Of a stretch of 64,000 nucleotides of DNA, positions 53,194 through 61,730 are shown one piece after another (positions within the stretch are counted from its first letter, which is position 1; every line of letters starts with the position of its first letter). The DNA comes from Phycisphaerales bacterium (lineage in GTDB: Bacteria; Planctomycetota; Phycisphaerae; Phycisphaerales; UBA1924). The stretch lies in assembly GCA_020849615.1 (NCBI GenBank), contig JADLFW010000018.1, positions 119,722 through 183,721 on the forward strand. The letters run 5' to 3'. The notes below the pieces were generated by a model. It had not been told where the DNA came from, ran no database searches, and saw only the letters and a list, made by a program, of their open reading frames with translations. The position numbers and the translations under genes are program-made.

Positions 53194-56016
53194 GTGAACG
53201 GGCCACTCCTCGCCGTCCTCCCCACCCTGGGCGCGGTCGCCGCGCTCTTCGCGCAAGTCCCGCCCGAACTCGCGCAGTCCGCGCCCCAGCCCCCCGCCGC
53301 CAACCGCCCCCTGGGCGCCCAGCGCATCGTCCAGCGCTTCGACTTCGAGGAATACGACACCAACCCCAACCCCGTCCCCCGTTACTGGGTCCGGGCCCAG
53401 GATGACCCCGAGCATCCCCGCCCCGGCTTCCCCGGTTGGAACCGTGCCTTCCTCGACTACGACACCGCCTTCGACGGCAAGGGCTCCCTGCAGCTCCCCA
53501 CCGATGGCGGCTCCACCAGCCTCCTCCTCGATCCCGGCGTCATCCCCGTCTTCGAGAACACCGACTACGGCGTCAGCGTCCGCGTCCGCACCGCCGGACT
53601 CGCCCACGCCTCGCCCACCCTCATCGCCCGGTTCCTCGACCGCGCCTCCCGCCCCATCGCCGAATCCCGGCGCTCCCTCTCTCCCTCCGACGAGTGGCGC
53701 GAACTCTCCGTCGAGATGGTCGGCAACCATGCCGACGCCGCCTTCCTTCAGATCGAACTCGTCCTTCTCCAGCCCGAGCAGGCCGCCGTCACCCGACCCC
53801 TCGAGTTCAACGCCTGGCCCCAGGACTTCAAGGGCGCCGCCTGGTTCGATGAACTCATCGTCACCCAGCTCCCCCGCGTCGAACTCTCCGCGGCCGGGCC
53901 CGGCAACACCCTCACCGCCCCGGACGCCCCCCGCCTCGTCGGCGTCGTCCGCGATCTCACCGGCGAAGACCTCACCACCCGCATCGAAGTCCGCGACTGG
54001 CGCGGCGCCCTCATCGACTCCTCCGAGCGCCGCATCGGCATCGGCCGCGCGGCCATCGACTGGGCGCCGACCATCACCCAGCCCGGCTGGTACCGCGCCC
54101 GCCTCGAAGTCCGCAGCGCCGACCGCTCAGTCGGCGGCACCTCCGTCTCCTTCGTCTACCTCCCTCGCGCCACCCCCCCGGTCACCCGCGCCCAGCGTGA
54201 CCCCGGCTTCTCCTCCGACCGCGAACGCTTCACCCTCACCCTCCCCGACTGGCCCGCGCCCGCCCGCCCCCTCATCGCCGACCTCATCGCCCGCGCCGGC
54301 GCCGCCGGCGGCACCCTCCCCTTCTGGCCCCGCGACCTCACCGCCGCCGCCGCGAGCGACGCCGCCCGCGAACTCGCCGCCGGGCCCGACCCCATGGTCG
54401 AGCAGTGGCAGACGCCGACCCTCGCCATCACCCGCGTCCCCGATGAACTCGCCGCCTCCCTCCAGCTCGACCCCGTCGATGTCTGGGCCCTCTTTACCCG
54501 CGACCCCGCCGCGTGGTCCCCCTACCTCGAACCCTACCTCGAACGCTTCGGCCAGCGCATCCGCCGCTGGCAGATCGGTGAGACCGGCGATGGCACCGCC
54601 CTCTCCCTCCCCGACCTCGCCGAACGTCTCGACCGGGCCGAATCCGTCATCGGCCGCCTGACACCCGGGCCCATCCTCTCGATCCCCATCCGCGCCGACC
54701 GCGAAATCCCCGCCGAACTCATCCCCGCCCTCGACCCACGCCGCGTCGGCATCGTCGCCGCCCTCCCCACCGATTCACCCCCCGACGCCGTCGCCGCCTT
54801 CGCCGAGCGCTGGACACAGGCCTTCCCCGCCACCGCCCCCGACCTCACCCTCGCCCTCCTCACCCCGCCGGGCCAGCCCGACAGCGACGACGCCGCCCCG
54901 CCCACCATCGCCCTCGTCAAGCACGTCGTCGAGTTCTGGCGCCTCTTCGATGGTCCCCGGCCCGCACGGCTCTCCCTCGCCAGCGCCTGGGAATGGACGG
55001 GCCAGCGCCGCCCGCAGGCCACTCCCCGACCCGAAGTCGCCGCCTGGCGCAATCTCGCCGACCGCCTCGCCGACCGCCGCGTCGTCGGCGAACTCCCTGC
55101 CGGCGAGGGCATCCGCTGCTACATCCTCGCCCCCACACCCACGGCCCCGCCGGGCCGCTCCGGCGCCCTCGTCGCCTGGCGCGAATCCGGTGATGCCCCC
55201 GCCCGCCCCATCCGCGCCTTCCTCGGCGAAGGCCCCATCACGCTCATCGACCCCGTCGGCGCCTCCCGCCCCGCCGAGATCGACACCGCCGGCGCCGACC
55301 CCGGCGTCCAGCCCGCCGTCGTCATCCCTATCACCCCCGAGCCCGTCTTCGTCGAAGGCGTCGACGCCGCCCTCGTCCGCTTCCTCGCCTCCGTCCGCAT
55401 CGACCCCGAGTTCGTCATCTGCAGCAACGAGCAGCACGAGCATTCCATCGTCTTCGAGAACCCCTGGCCCGTGCAGATGGAAGGCCGCTTCACCATCGTC
55501 AGCCCCGGCGGCGCCGCCCCCACGGGCCCGCGCGACCGCAGCTGGACCTTCAACCCGCGCTCCGCCCCCTTCAACATCCCGCCGGGCCAGCAGGCCCGCA
55601 TCCCCATCAGCGTCGCCTTCAGCTCCGCCACCGAGGCCGGCGAAGAACAACTCCTCATCGACTTCGAGCTCGCCGCCGCCCGCTCCTACGGCACCGTCCG
55701 CGCCCCCGCACGCCTCGAGCTGGGCCTGCAGAACCTCCGCATGGATGTCCGGGCCATCCCCTCCGCGCCCGATGTCAGCATCGAGGCCACCATCACCAAC
55801 ACCGGCAAGGAACCCGTCACCCTCTCCCTCACCGCCTTCGCCCCCGGCTATCCTCGCGCCAAGGCCTCCGTCAACGAGCTCGCCCCGGGCTCCGATGTCA
55901 TCCGCAAGTTCCACTACCCCGGCGGCGCCGCCAAGCTCACGGGCCAGCGCATCGTGGTCGGCCTCTCCGACCCCGAAGCCAAAACCCACCTCAACAAGTC
56001 CGTCACCATCGAGTAA
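53194..56016 (+). CDS. Large secreted multi-domain protein, end of the MoxR/ABC module
   Basis: 940 residues. Signal-like start (LLAVLPTLGAVAALFAQ), then a beta-sandwich similar to carbohydrate-binding modules (RFDFEEYDTNPNPVPRYW, GSLQLPTDGGSTSLLLDPG). The central ~400 residues are alpha/beta and could be a degenerate TIM-barrel glycosidase-like fold (WALFTRDPAAWSPYLEPYLE, RRWQIGETGDGT). The C-terminal ~200 residues are Ig-like beta domains (VSIEATITNTGKEPVTLSL). No catalytic acid pair can be named. GTG start at 53194. By position it may be a substrate or surface partner of the adjacent ABC exporter. Confidence 0.78.
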   Translation: MNGPLLAVLPTLGAVAALFAQVPPELAQSAPQPPAANRPLGAQRIVQRFDFEEYDTNPNPVPRYWVRAQDDPEHPRPGFPGWNRAFLDYDTAFDGKGSLQLPTDGGSTSLLLDPGVIPVFENTDYGVSVRVRTAGLAHASPTLIARFLDRASRPIAESRRSLSPSDEWRELSVEMVGNHADAAFLQIELVLLQPEQAAVTRPLEFNAWPQDFKGAAWFDELIVTQLPRVELSAAGPGNTLTAPDAPRLVGVVRDLTGEDLTTRIEVRDWRGALIDSSERRIGIGRAAIDWAPTITQPGWYRARLEVRSADRSVGGTSVSFVYLPRATPPVTRAQRDPGFSSDRERFTLTLPDWPAPARPLIADLIARAGAAGGTLPFWPRDLTAAAASDAARELAAGPDPMVEQWQTPTLAITRVPDELAASLQLDPVDVWALFTRDPAAWSPYLEPYLERFGQRIRRWQIGETGDGTALSLPDLAERLDRAESVIGRLTPGPILSIPIRADREIPAELIPALDPRRVGIVAALPTDSPPDAVAAFAERWTQAFPATAPDLTLALLTPPGQPDSDDAAPPTIALVKHVVEFWRLFDGPRPARLSLASAWEWTGQRRPQATPRPEVAAWRNLADRLADRRVVGELPAGEGIRCYILAPTPTAPPGRSGALVAWRESGDAPARPIRAFLGEGPITLIDPVGASRPAEIDTAGADPGVQPAVVIPITPEPVFVEGVDAALVRFLASVRIDPEFVICSNEQHEHSIVFENPWPVQMEGRFTIVSPGGAAPTGPRDRSWTFNPRSAPFNIPPGQQARIPISVAFSSATEAGEEQLLIDFELAAARSYGTVRAPARLELGLQNLRMDVRAIPSAPDVSIEATITNTGKEPVTLSLTAFAPGYPRAKASVNELAPGSDVIRKFHYPGGAAKLTGQRIVVGLSDPEAKTHLNKSVTIE

Positions 56017-56070
56017 GCCCGGCCCCGGCCCCATCACGCCGGCGATGAGCAGCGCCCGGCGACGCGCGCC

Positions 56071-57000
56071 CTACCACCTTCCTCCCCTCCTCCCCAGCAC
56101 AAAAACGCAGTACCCGCCATCCCGCGCCAGGTGGTCATTCCCATCCTCATCGATCGAGGCCAACACCTCCAGCGCCGATTTCTCCACCACCTTCATCCAC
56201 TGCTTCAGGCTGTAGCACCGCAGCGTGTACGCCGAGGTAATGTCCCGCGTCCGCTCCCCCGACCTCACCACCAGGTGGCTGATCACCCGCTCCGTCCGCG
56301 CGCCGGGCCCGCGCCGCACTTCCGGCGGCGGAGGAAGGTACTGCACGATCTGTGTCACCTCCGTCGCCCCGCGCCGGCCCTTCCATAAGTCCTCATCATC
56401 CCGCTCCCGCCCGTACGCCGTCAGACTCAGCCCGACGATGTACACCGCCCCCTTCTTCATCGCCCGGGCCATCGCATCAAAGTGCGCCACCATCGCCCGA
56501 TCGCTCGGCAAGTGACGGATCGTGTTGATCAGGTTGAACGCGAAATCCACCTTCACACCCCGCAGGCGCCGATCGAAGTCCTCCATCCCGGCGACGAACA
56601 CCCGGGCCGCGGCCCGACCGCCGGTGGCGCGCCCGGTGGTGGCACGGCTCTCCGAGCCGTGCCGTTCAGCCCTCGCCCCCAACCTCTCCTCCGCGTACGC
56701 CACCATCTCCGCGCTCTTGTCGAACCCAATGGCCCGGTACCCCCGCCTCGCCAGCACGCGCAGATACCGCCCCGTCCCGCACGCCGGCTCCAGCCACACG
56801 GGAGATTCGGTGACTCGCTTCGTGCCCGTGATCGGCGAGCCCCCGAGCCGATCGTGGTCTTTGCTCTTCGTTCTGACCGCCCCGGGCGCAAACTTCCGCG
56901 CAATCCGCTCCAGCCCATCCACCTCCCGGGCCGTCCCGGGTGTGTGCAGGATGTCGTACAGCTCCGTCAACGAATAGAAGTCAGCGCATTCAATCTTCAC
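56071..57000 (-). CDS. SAM-dependent methyltransferase with in-frame repeat insertion
   Basis: 309 residues, class I methyltransferase. Motif I is EPACGTGRYLRVLARRG, followed by AIGFDKSAEMVAYAEERLG; later DFAFNLINTIRHLPSD and AMKKGAVYIVGLSLT fit motifs IV-V. Substrate unknown; FYSLTELYDILHTPG at the start is typical of small-molecule methyltransferases. GTG 57000 is chosen because the longer frame runs into the 7-bp repeat array. Between motif II and RVFVAGMEDFD an extra ~20 residues (RHGSESRATTGRATGG) are encoded by a REP-like hairpin and flanking bases. Its partner genes are unclear; it is convergent with the big secreted protein. Confidence 0.88.
   Translation of the reverse strand: MKIECADFYSLTELYDILHTPGTAREVDGLERIARKFAPGAVRTKSKDHDRLGGSPITGTKRVTESPVWLEPACGTGRYLRVLARRGYRAIGFDKSAEMVAYAEERLGARAERHGSESRATTGRATGGRAAARVFVAGMEDFDRRLRGVKVDFAFNLINTIRHLPSDRAMVAHFDAMARAMKKGAVYIVGLSLTAYGRERDDEDLWKGRRGATEVTQIVQYLPPPPEVRRGPGARTERVISHLVVRSGERTRDITSAYTLRCYSLKQWMKVVEKSALEVLASIDEDGNDHLARDGGYCVFVLGRRGGRW
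56638..56664 (+). repeat. REP-like hairpin inside the methyltransferase gene
   Basis: GGCACGGCTC (56641-56650), TCC, GAGCCGTGCC (56654-56663) make a perfect 10-bp stem preceded by GGT. Same GGTGGCAC...TCC...GTG plan as the intergenic copy at 47819. Together with flanking sequence it adds codons without breaking the reading frame. Confidence 0.75.
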
Positions 57001-57033
57001 AATTCCAGCATAGTGGCCGATGCGAGCACTGTT

Positions 57034-57068
57034 TATTCCCCATTCGCCGCTCCCGATTCGCCATTCGC
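57034..57068 (+). repeat. 7-bp periodic repeat array (CATTCGC type)
   Basis: Five heptamers: TATTCCC, CATTCGC, CGCTCCC, GATTCGC, CATTCGC. It lies 19 bases before the ATG of the esterase gene, in the gap between divergent genes. Confidence 0.82.
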
Positions 57069-57087
57069 CCCACACCTACCCTTCCCC

Positions 57088-58794
57088 ATGCCCCTCGCCG
57101 TTCTCCTGGCCGCCGCCGTCCTCGCCACCCCCCCGATCTTCGAAATCTCCTTCGACCCCGCGGCCCGCCGAGCCCCCGCAACCGGCCGGGCCATCCTCTA
57201 CCTCATCCGCGATGGTTCGAAGGTCGACGCGAACGCATCCCCCGCTGATGGCCCCTTCTGGGATGATCCACAGCCCATGTTCGGCGTGAACATCACGGGC
57301 CTCGCCCCCGGCACCCCCGTCCTCATCGATGACCACGCCACCGCCTTCCCCGGCCCGCCCTCCTCCCTCCCGCCGGGCCGGTACCGCGCCCAGGCCGTTC
57401 TCGACCTCCACCGCGACCACAGCGACTGGCATCGCGAACCCGGCAACCTCTTCTCCGAACCCATCTCTTTCACCATCAACGCCGCGGACGGGCCGGGCCG
57501 CATCCCCATCAAGCTCACCAAGACCATCGAGCCGCGCAAACTCCCCGATAGGCCCGGCGTCGAACTCTTCGAACTCCGCTCCACGCTCCTCTCCGATTTC
57601 GCGGGCCGCGACATCACCCTCCGCGCGGGTGTGATTCTCCCCACCCCCTACGACCCCTCCCGGGCCTACGCCGCCATCTACGAAGTCCCGGGCTTCGGCG
57701 AGGACCACGAGGCCGCCTGGGAGCAGTTCCACCCCTACCGCGCGCGCCTCCCCGCCAACTCCCCTTGGCTGATGCTCCGCCAGAACGCCTTCTACATCAT
57801 CCTCGACCCCGAATCCGGCAACGGCCACACCCTCTTTGCCGACTCGGCCAACAACGGCCCGCGCGGGCGGGCCCTAGTTGAAGAACTCATCCCCGCCCTC
57901 GAAGCCAGGTACAAGCTCACCGCCACACCCTCGGCCCGGCTCCTCCGCGGCCACTCCTCCGGCGGCTGGTCCACGCTCTGGCTCGCGATCACCTACCCCG
58001 ACACCTTCGGCGCCTGCTGGTCCAGCTCCCCCGACCCCGTTGACTTCCGCCGCTTCCAGCTCCCCGACATCTACACCCACGGCAGCATGTACTTCACTCC
58101 GGGAATAGTTGACGGGCCGATCACCGATCCGTACCTCCAGCACATCGAGCGTGTGTCGAAGAACGTGCCGATCGGCATTCCCTGGGCGCCCGTCGACTTC
58201 GGCGCCGAAATCGCCAGCACCCGCGCGGGCGGAAAGCCGACCATGTCCATCCGCACCGAGAACGCCATCGAGGAAGTCCTCGGCCCGGACAACACCTCAG
58301 GCCAGCAGTGGGACTCCTGGATGGCCGTCTTCGGCCCGCGCAATGAGCGCGGCAACCCCGCCGCCCTCTACGAGCCCGCCCTCGGCCGCATCGACCACGC
58401 GATCGCCGAGCAGTACCGGGCCTACGACATCGCCGAGCGCCTCCACGCCGACCCGGGCCGCATCGGCCTCCTCTTCCACCAGCGCATCCGCCTCGTTGTC
58501 GGCGACCAGGACACCTACTTCCTCGATGAGGCCGTCAACCTCCTCAAGCCCGAGGTCGAGAAGCTGAGCTTCTTCCACTACCCCGAAGGCAAGAACGGCT
58601 CCATCACGATCGTGCCGGGCCTCGACCACGGCACCATCTTCAACTCCAGAGAAATCCAGGCCTTCCCCGCCGAAATGGCCGATCACCTTCAGCGCGCGGG
58701 CCTCATCACCCCCTCACCCGATCCCACCCCGCCGCCCGACCGCGACCCCGCGCCCAGCACGCCATCCGGGCCGGCCCGCAAACCGCCGCGATAA
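57088..58794 (+). CDS. Secreted esterase-like alpha/beta hydrolase
   Basis: 568 residues. Signal peptide (LAVLLAAAVLATPP), an N-terminal beta domain (~20-160) and an esterase D-like hydrolase domain. The nucleophile elbow is RGHSSGGWSTL with Ser290 (G-x-S-x-G). A likely catalytic His514 lies in GLDHGTIF; VGDQDTYFLDEAV is near the expected acid. Predicted to hydrolyse an ester in the periplasm or outside the cell; substrate unknown. The C-terminus is Pro-rich and ends KPPR. ATG 57088 starts the signal peptide; the longer frame is antisense methyltransferase sequence. Confidence 0.84.
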   Translation: MPLAVLLAAAVLATPPIFEISFDPAARRAPATGRAILYLIRDGSKVDANASPADGPFWDDPQPMFGVNITGLAPGTPVLIDDHATAFPGPPSSLPPGRYRAQAVLDLHRDHSDWHREPGNLFSEPISFTINAADGPGRIPIKLTKTIEPRKLPDRPGVELFELRSTLLSDFAGRDITLRAGVILPTPYDPSRAYAAIYEVPGFGEDHEAAWEQFHPYRARLPANSPWLMLRQNAFYIILDPESGNGHTLFADSANNGPRGRALVEELIPALEARYKLTATPSARLLRGHSSGGWSTLWLAITYPDTFGACWSSSPDPVDFRRFQLPDIYTHGSMYFTPGIVDGPITDPYLQHIERVSKNVPIGIPWAPVDFGAEIASTRAGGKPTMSIRTENAIEEVLGPDNTSGQQWDSWMAVFGPRNERGNPAALYEPALGRIDHAIAEQYRAYDIAERLHADPGRIGLLFHQRIRLVVGDQDTYFLDEAVNLLKPEVEKLSFFHYPEGKNGSITIVPGLDHGTIFNSREIQAFPAEMADHLQRAGLITPSPDPTPPPDRDPAPSTPSGPARKPPR

Positions 58795-58811
58795 AACTCC
58801 CATCCGCAACT

Positions 58812-58838
58812 CTCTGCACCTTCTGCACTCTCAGCGTT
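58812..58838 (+). repeat. Degenerate 9-bp periodic repeat
   Basis: Units CTCTGCACC, TTCTGCACT, CTCAGCGTT followed by CAAAAC, 18 bases after the esterase stop. Same family as the arrays at 42181 and 42725, more diverged. Confidence 0.75.
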
Positions 58839-58875
58839 CAAAACACTTCTCTTCCCCTTCCTCAGTTTCCTTCTA

Positions 58876-58926
58876 CTCCGCGTCCCTCCGCCCGACCGGC
58901 TATGCCGGCGCCGCAACCTCCGCGTT
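58876..58926 (+). repeat. Interrupted 9-bp periodic repeat upstream of mtnN
   Basis: CTCCGCGTC and CCTCCGCCCG are followed by a ~22-base insertion containing GCCGG-type inverted bases, then CTCCGCGTT. The array ends 12 bases before the ATG at 58939, the same placement as the copy before the DUF58 gene. Confidence 0.7.
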
Positions 58927-58938
58927 CACTTCTCTCCC

Positions 58939-59739
58939 ATGAAACTCGGCCTCTTCAGCGCACTCGATGAAGAACTCGCCGGCATCCTCGCCGCGATGAC
59001 CGACCGCCTTACCTCCACCTCGGCGGGCCGCACTTACCACGCGGGCCGCTTCAACGGCGTCCCCTCCGTCGCCGTCGCCGCCCGCATGGGCAAGGTCGCC
59101 GCCGCCTCCGCCTCCACCACCCTCATCATCGAGCACAAGGTCACCCACCTGCTGGTCATCGGCGTCGCCGGCGCAGCCGGGCCGCGCGCCCTCCGCGGCG
59201 ACATCATCGTCGGCCGCCGCCTCGTCCAGCACGACCTCGACGCCTCCCCCCTCGCCCCCGCACTCGAAGCCCCCCTCACGGGCCGGGCCGTCTTCGAAGC
59301 CGATCCGCAGCTCGCCGCCGCCCTCCTCCGCTCGGCCCGGGCCTACCTCGCCCACGGCCTCACCCGCGATTTCTCCCCCGGTCTCCGCGACCGCTACGGC
59401 CTCCACGGCGAAGACCGCCCGCGCATCCTGCACGCCGACATCATGACCGGCGACCGCTTCATCGCCGACCCGACCGAACTCGATTCAATCGCCGATCGCG
59501 TCGCCCGCCAGGCCGAAGCCGTGGGCGCCGAAGTTGATGTCGCCGCCGTCGACATGGAGAGCGCCGCCGTCGCCCAGGTCTGCGCTGAGCACGGCATCCC
59601 CTTCGCCGCCCTCCGCATCATCTCCGATTCGGCCGATGAGGATGCCGCCGAGGACTTCTCAGCCTTCCTCAAGGATGTCGCGGGCCGCTACGCCGCCGGC
59701 ATCGTCGCCGAATTCTGCCAGCACCCGCGCACACTCTAG
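58939..59739 (+). CDS. mtnN: 5'-methylthioadenosine/S-adenosylhomocysteine nucleosidase
   Basis: 266 residues. Cleaves the N-glycosidic bond of MTA and SAH, recycling adenine and the thio-ribose from SAM-using reactions. ALDEEL near the start carries the conserved Glu; AVDMESAAVAQVC has Glu207, which contacts ribose, and ISDSAD has the catalytic Asp230. GKVAAASASTTLII and HLLVIGVAGA match the purine-phosphorylase fold. Somewhat longer than the usual ~230 residues because of a loop around 115-150. Preceded by two repeat arrays; no clear ribosome site. It lies two genes away from a methyltransferase, whose by-product it could clear, but this link is inference. Confidence 0.92.
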   Translation: MKLGLFSALDEELAGILAAMTDRLTSTSAGRTYHAGRFNGVPSVAVAARMGKVAAASASTTLIIEHKVTHLLVIGVAGAAGPRALRGDIIVGRRLVQHDLDASPLAPALEAPLTGRAVFEADPQLAAALLRSARAYLAHGLTRDFSPGLRDRYGLHGEDRPRILHADIMTGDRFIADPTELDSIADRVARQAEAVGAEVDVAAVDMESAAVAQVCAEHGIPFAALRIISDSADEDAAEDFSAFLKDVAGRYAAGIVAEFCQHPRTL

Positions 59740-59758
59740 TTCTCCGTCCGTCTCTTCT

Positions 59759-60496
59759 TCACTTCGTTACTTCGAGGTGCGGCGCCACACCCGGCTCGGC
59801 GTGCGGCGTCACCTCGCGCAGCACCAGCCGCCCGGCCCGCCGCTCGAACATCTTCAGCCCGCCGCCTTCCTTCGGCGGCGCCACCGGGTGGTCCATGTTC
59901 GCGGGATCAATGAACACGATCGCCGGCTTCTCCCGGTCCATCACCATCAGCACCACCACCCGCCCGCCCTTCCCATCCAGCGCGTACGCCCACCCCACCA
60001 GCCGGATCCCCGTCGCATCCGGGCCCAGCCTCAGGCCCTGCCCGACTCTCCCCTTCACGTACGCCTCGAACTTGTCCGCATCCGTGCACACTTCCTCGGG
60101 CGCAAAGTTCTTCGCCACCAGGCTGTCGTACACCCGCTGCGCGCTGATCCCGCCGGCCCCGCCCCGGCCCGCCATCCACACCCCCGCCCACACGCCGATC
60201 CCCACCAGCACCACCGCCGCCGCCATCGCCGACCACCTCCGCCACCCGCCCCAGCCCCCGCCGGGCCTGAGCGGCCGCTCCGCCGCGCTCACGTCGATCG
60301 CCGGCGCCGGGCCCGGCTCGAACAGGTCCGCCAGCGCCGCATCCACCAGCCTCTGACGCTCCAGGTCCGCCATCGCCCCCGCGTCCGATGCCAGCACACG
60401 CTCGTACGCCAACCGCGCGGGCGCTTCCATCGCGCCATCCACGTACGCATCCGTCTCCGGCCTCACCGGCGGCGCCGGGCGCATCGGCTCGCTCAT
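59759..60496 (-). CDS. Anti-sigma factor-like membrane protein
   Basis: 245 residues. The N-terminus (TDAYVDGAMEAPARLAYERV, then LERQRLVDAALADL) resembles the zinc-less anti-sigma domains of planctomycetes. A single membrane helix follows (WSAMAAAVVLVGIGVWAGVWM), then an extracytoplasmic domain (ISAQRVYDSLVAKNFAPEEV, GWAYALDGKGGRVVVLMVM). Its ATG overlaps the stop of the ECF sigma gene (ATGA), the standard arrangement for a sigma/anti-sigma pair. It would hold the sigma factor at the membrane until an envelope signal arrives. The His-x3-Cys-x2-Cys zinc motif is not seen. Confidence 0.82.
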   Translation of the reverse strand: MSEPMRPAPPVRPETDAYVDGAMEAPARLAYERVLASDAGAMADLERQRLVDAALADLFEPGPAPAIDVSAAERPLRPGGGWGGWRRWSAMAAAVVLVGIGVWAGVWMAGRGGAGGISAQRVYDSLVAKNFAPEEVCTDADKFEAYVKGRVGQGLRLGPDATGIRLVGWAYALDGKGGRVVVLMVMDREKPAIVFIDPANMDHPVAPPKEGGGLKMFERRAGRLVLREVTPHAEPGVAPHLEVTK

Positions 60497-61137
60497 GCGC
60501 CACCCCCAGTCGCGCCATGTCCAGTCGCACGAGGTCCGGCCACGCCGGGCCCGCGCTCCGACTCCACCAGCCGCGCCCGCAGGTGCTGCCGCGACCGGTG
60601 CACATGGCTCATCGCCGTTCCCTCGGGAATCCCCAGCGCCGTCGAGATCTGCGTGTACGTCATCCCCGCGATCGTCCTCAGCAGCAGGCACGTCCGCGGC
60701 ACCTCGTCAAGCTCCTTCGCGTACGCGTGCACCGATTCCCTCAACTCCGCCGGCACCGGCTGCACCGCCGCGCCCGCCCCGCGCCGCTCCTGACCCGCCC
60801 GCTCGCGCGTCGAACGCTCACGCCGACGCCGCCGACGCTCATTCAACGCCACGTACCTCACGATCTGCCCGCACCACGTGATGAAGTTCGTGCGGGGATC
60901 AAAGTCATCAAGCCGACGCATCGCCACGATGGCCGCCTCCTGCACCGTGTCGTCCGCCTGGGCGCGGTCCACCAACACACCCGCCGCAATGCACCACAGC
61001 GCCCGGTACGATCCCCGGAACAACTCGGCGAACTCTTCGCGCGACAGGCGCGGACCGGCTCCAGGCTTCTCGGCCGGCCCGCCGGGCCGGTCGGGGGAAG
61101 GCATCGCACCCGGAATGTCCGACGCTCGTCCGCCCAT
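60493..61137 (-). CDS. ECF-subfamily RNA polymerase sigma-70 factor
   Basis: 214 residues. Region 2 is visible as EEFAELFRGSYRALWCIAAG, DDTVQEAAIVAMRRLDDF and FITWCGQIVRYVALNERRRR; region 4 as AKELDEVPRTCLLLRTIAG, MTYTQISTALGIPEGTAMSH and VHRSRQHLRARL. It directs RNA polymerase to a small regulon, probably for envelope stress, and is paired with the downstream anti-sigma gene by ATGA overlap. ATG 61137 is preferred; ATG 61104 is a shorter alternative. Linker region between 2 and 4 is Arg/Gly-rich. Confidence 0.92.
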   Translation of the reverse strand: MGGRASDIPGAMPSPDRPGGPAEKPGAGPRLSREEFAELFRGSYRALWCIAAGVLVDRAQADDTVQEAAIVAMRRLDDFDPRTNFITWCGQIVRYVALNERRRRRRERSTRERAGQERRGAGAAVQPVPAELRESVHAYAKELDEVPRTCLLLRTIAGMTYTQISTALGIPEGTAMSHVHRSRQHLRARLVESERGPGVAGPRATGHGATGGGA

Positions 61138-61270
61138 GCAATTCCAGCCTCTAGACCCTCCGAGCCGGGTAATCACCCCTCCACCGCAGGTCCGCACGCA
61201 GCCTTCCCCAGCTTACCGGACTTGTCCATCCCGCGCGAAACCACCCCCGCCCAGCGCCGAATAACCCTCC

Positions 61271-61705
61271 GTGACCACCCTCGCCGCTCATCCCCACTGG
61301 CGCACCCGGGCCGGCCCGCTCCTCGCCGCCGCCGCCCGCGCCCCCGCCCCCGATGCCATCGCCCGCCGCCGGGCCCGGCTCATCGCGCTGGCCCGGCTCA
61401 TGGACAGCTCCTGCCGCATCCCGGGCCTGGGCCTGCGCTTCGGCCTCGACCCCCTGCTGGGCCTCATCCCCGCTGCGGGCGATGCGCTCGGCGCCCTCAT
61501 CTCCCTCTACATCGCCATCGAAGGCTACCGCCTCGGCGCCACCCCGCGCCAGCTCACCCTCATGCTCGCCAACATCGCCATCGACGTCGCCGCCGGCGCG
61601 GTTCCCATCCTCGGCGATATCGCCGACCTCGCCTTCAAGGCCAACACCCGCAACCTCGCCATCCTCGGCATCGATGCCACCGCCGGGCCGTGGCCGGGCC
61701 GGTAA
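61271..61705 (+). CDS. DUF4112 membrane protein
   Basis: 144 residues. The DUF4112 core is clear: LMDSSCRIPGLGLRFGLDPL, LGLIPAAGDALGALISLYIA and MLANIAIDVAAGAVPILGD, giving two membrane-associated helices and GD-containing turns. GTG start at 61271. The last residues (ATAGPWPGR) are variable. Function unknown. It converges on the next gene across 25 bases and is divergent from the sigma factor gene. Confidence 0.88.
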   Translation: MTTLAAHPHWRTRAGPLLAAAARAPAPDAIARRRARLIALARLMDSSCRIPGLGLRFGLDPLLGLIPAAGDALGALISLYIAIEGYRLGATPRQLTLMLANIAIDVAAGAVPILGDIADLAFKANTRNLAILGIDATAGPWPGR

Positions 61706-61730
61706 GGTCCGGCTGGCCCGGGCCCGCGCG

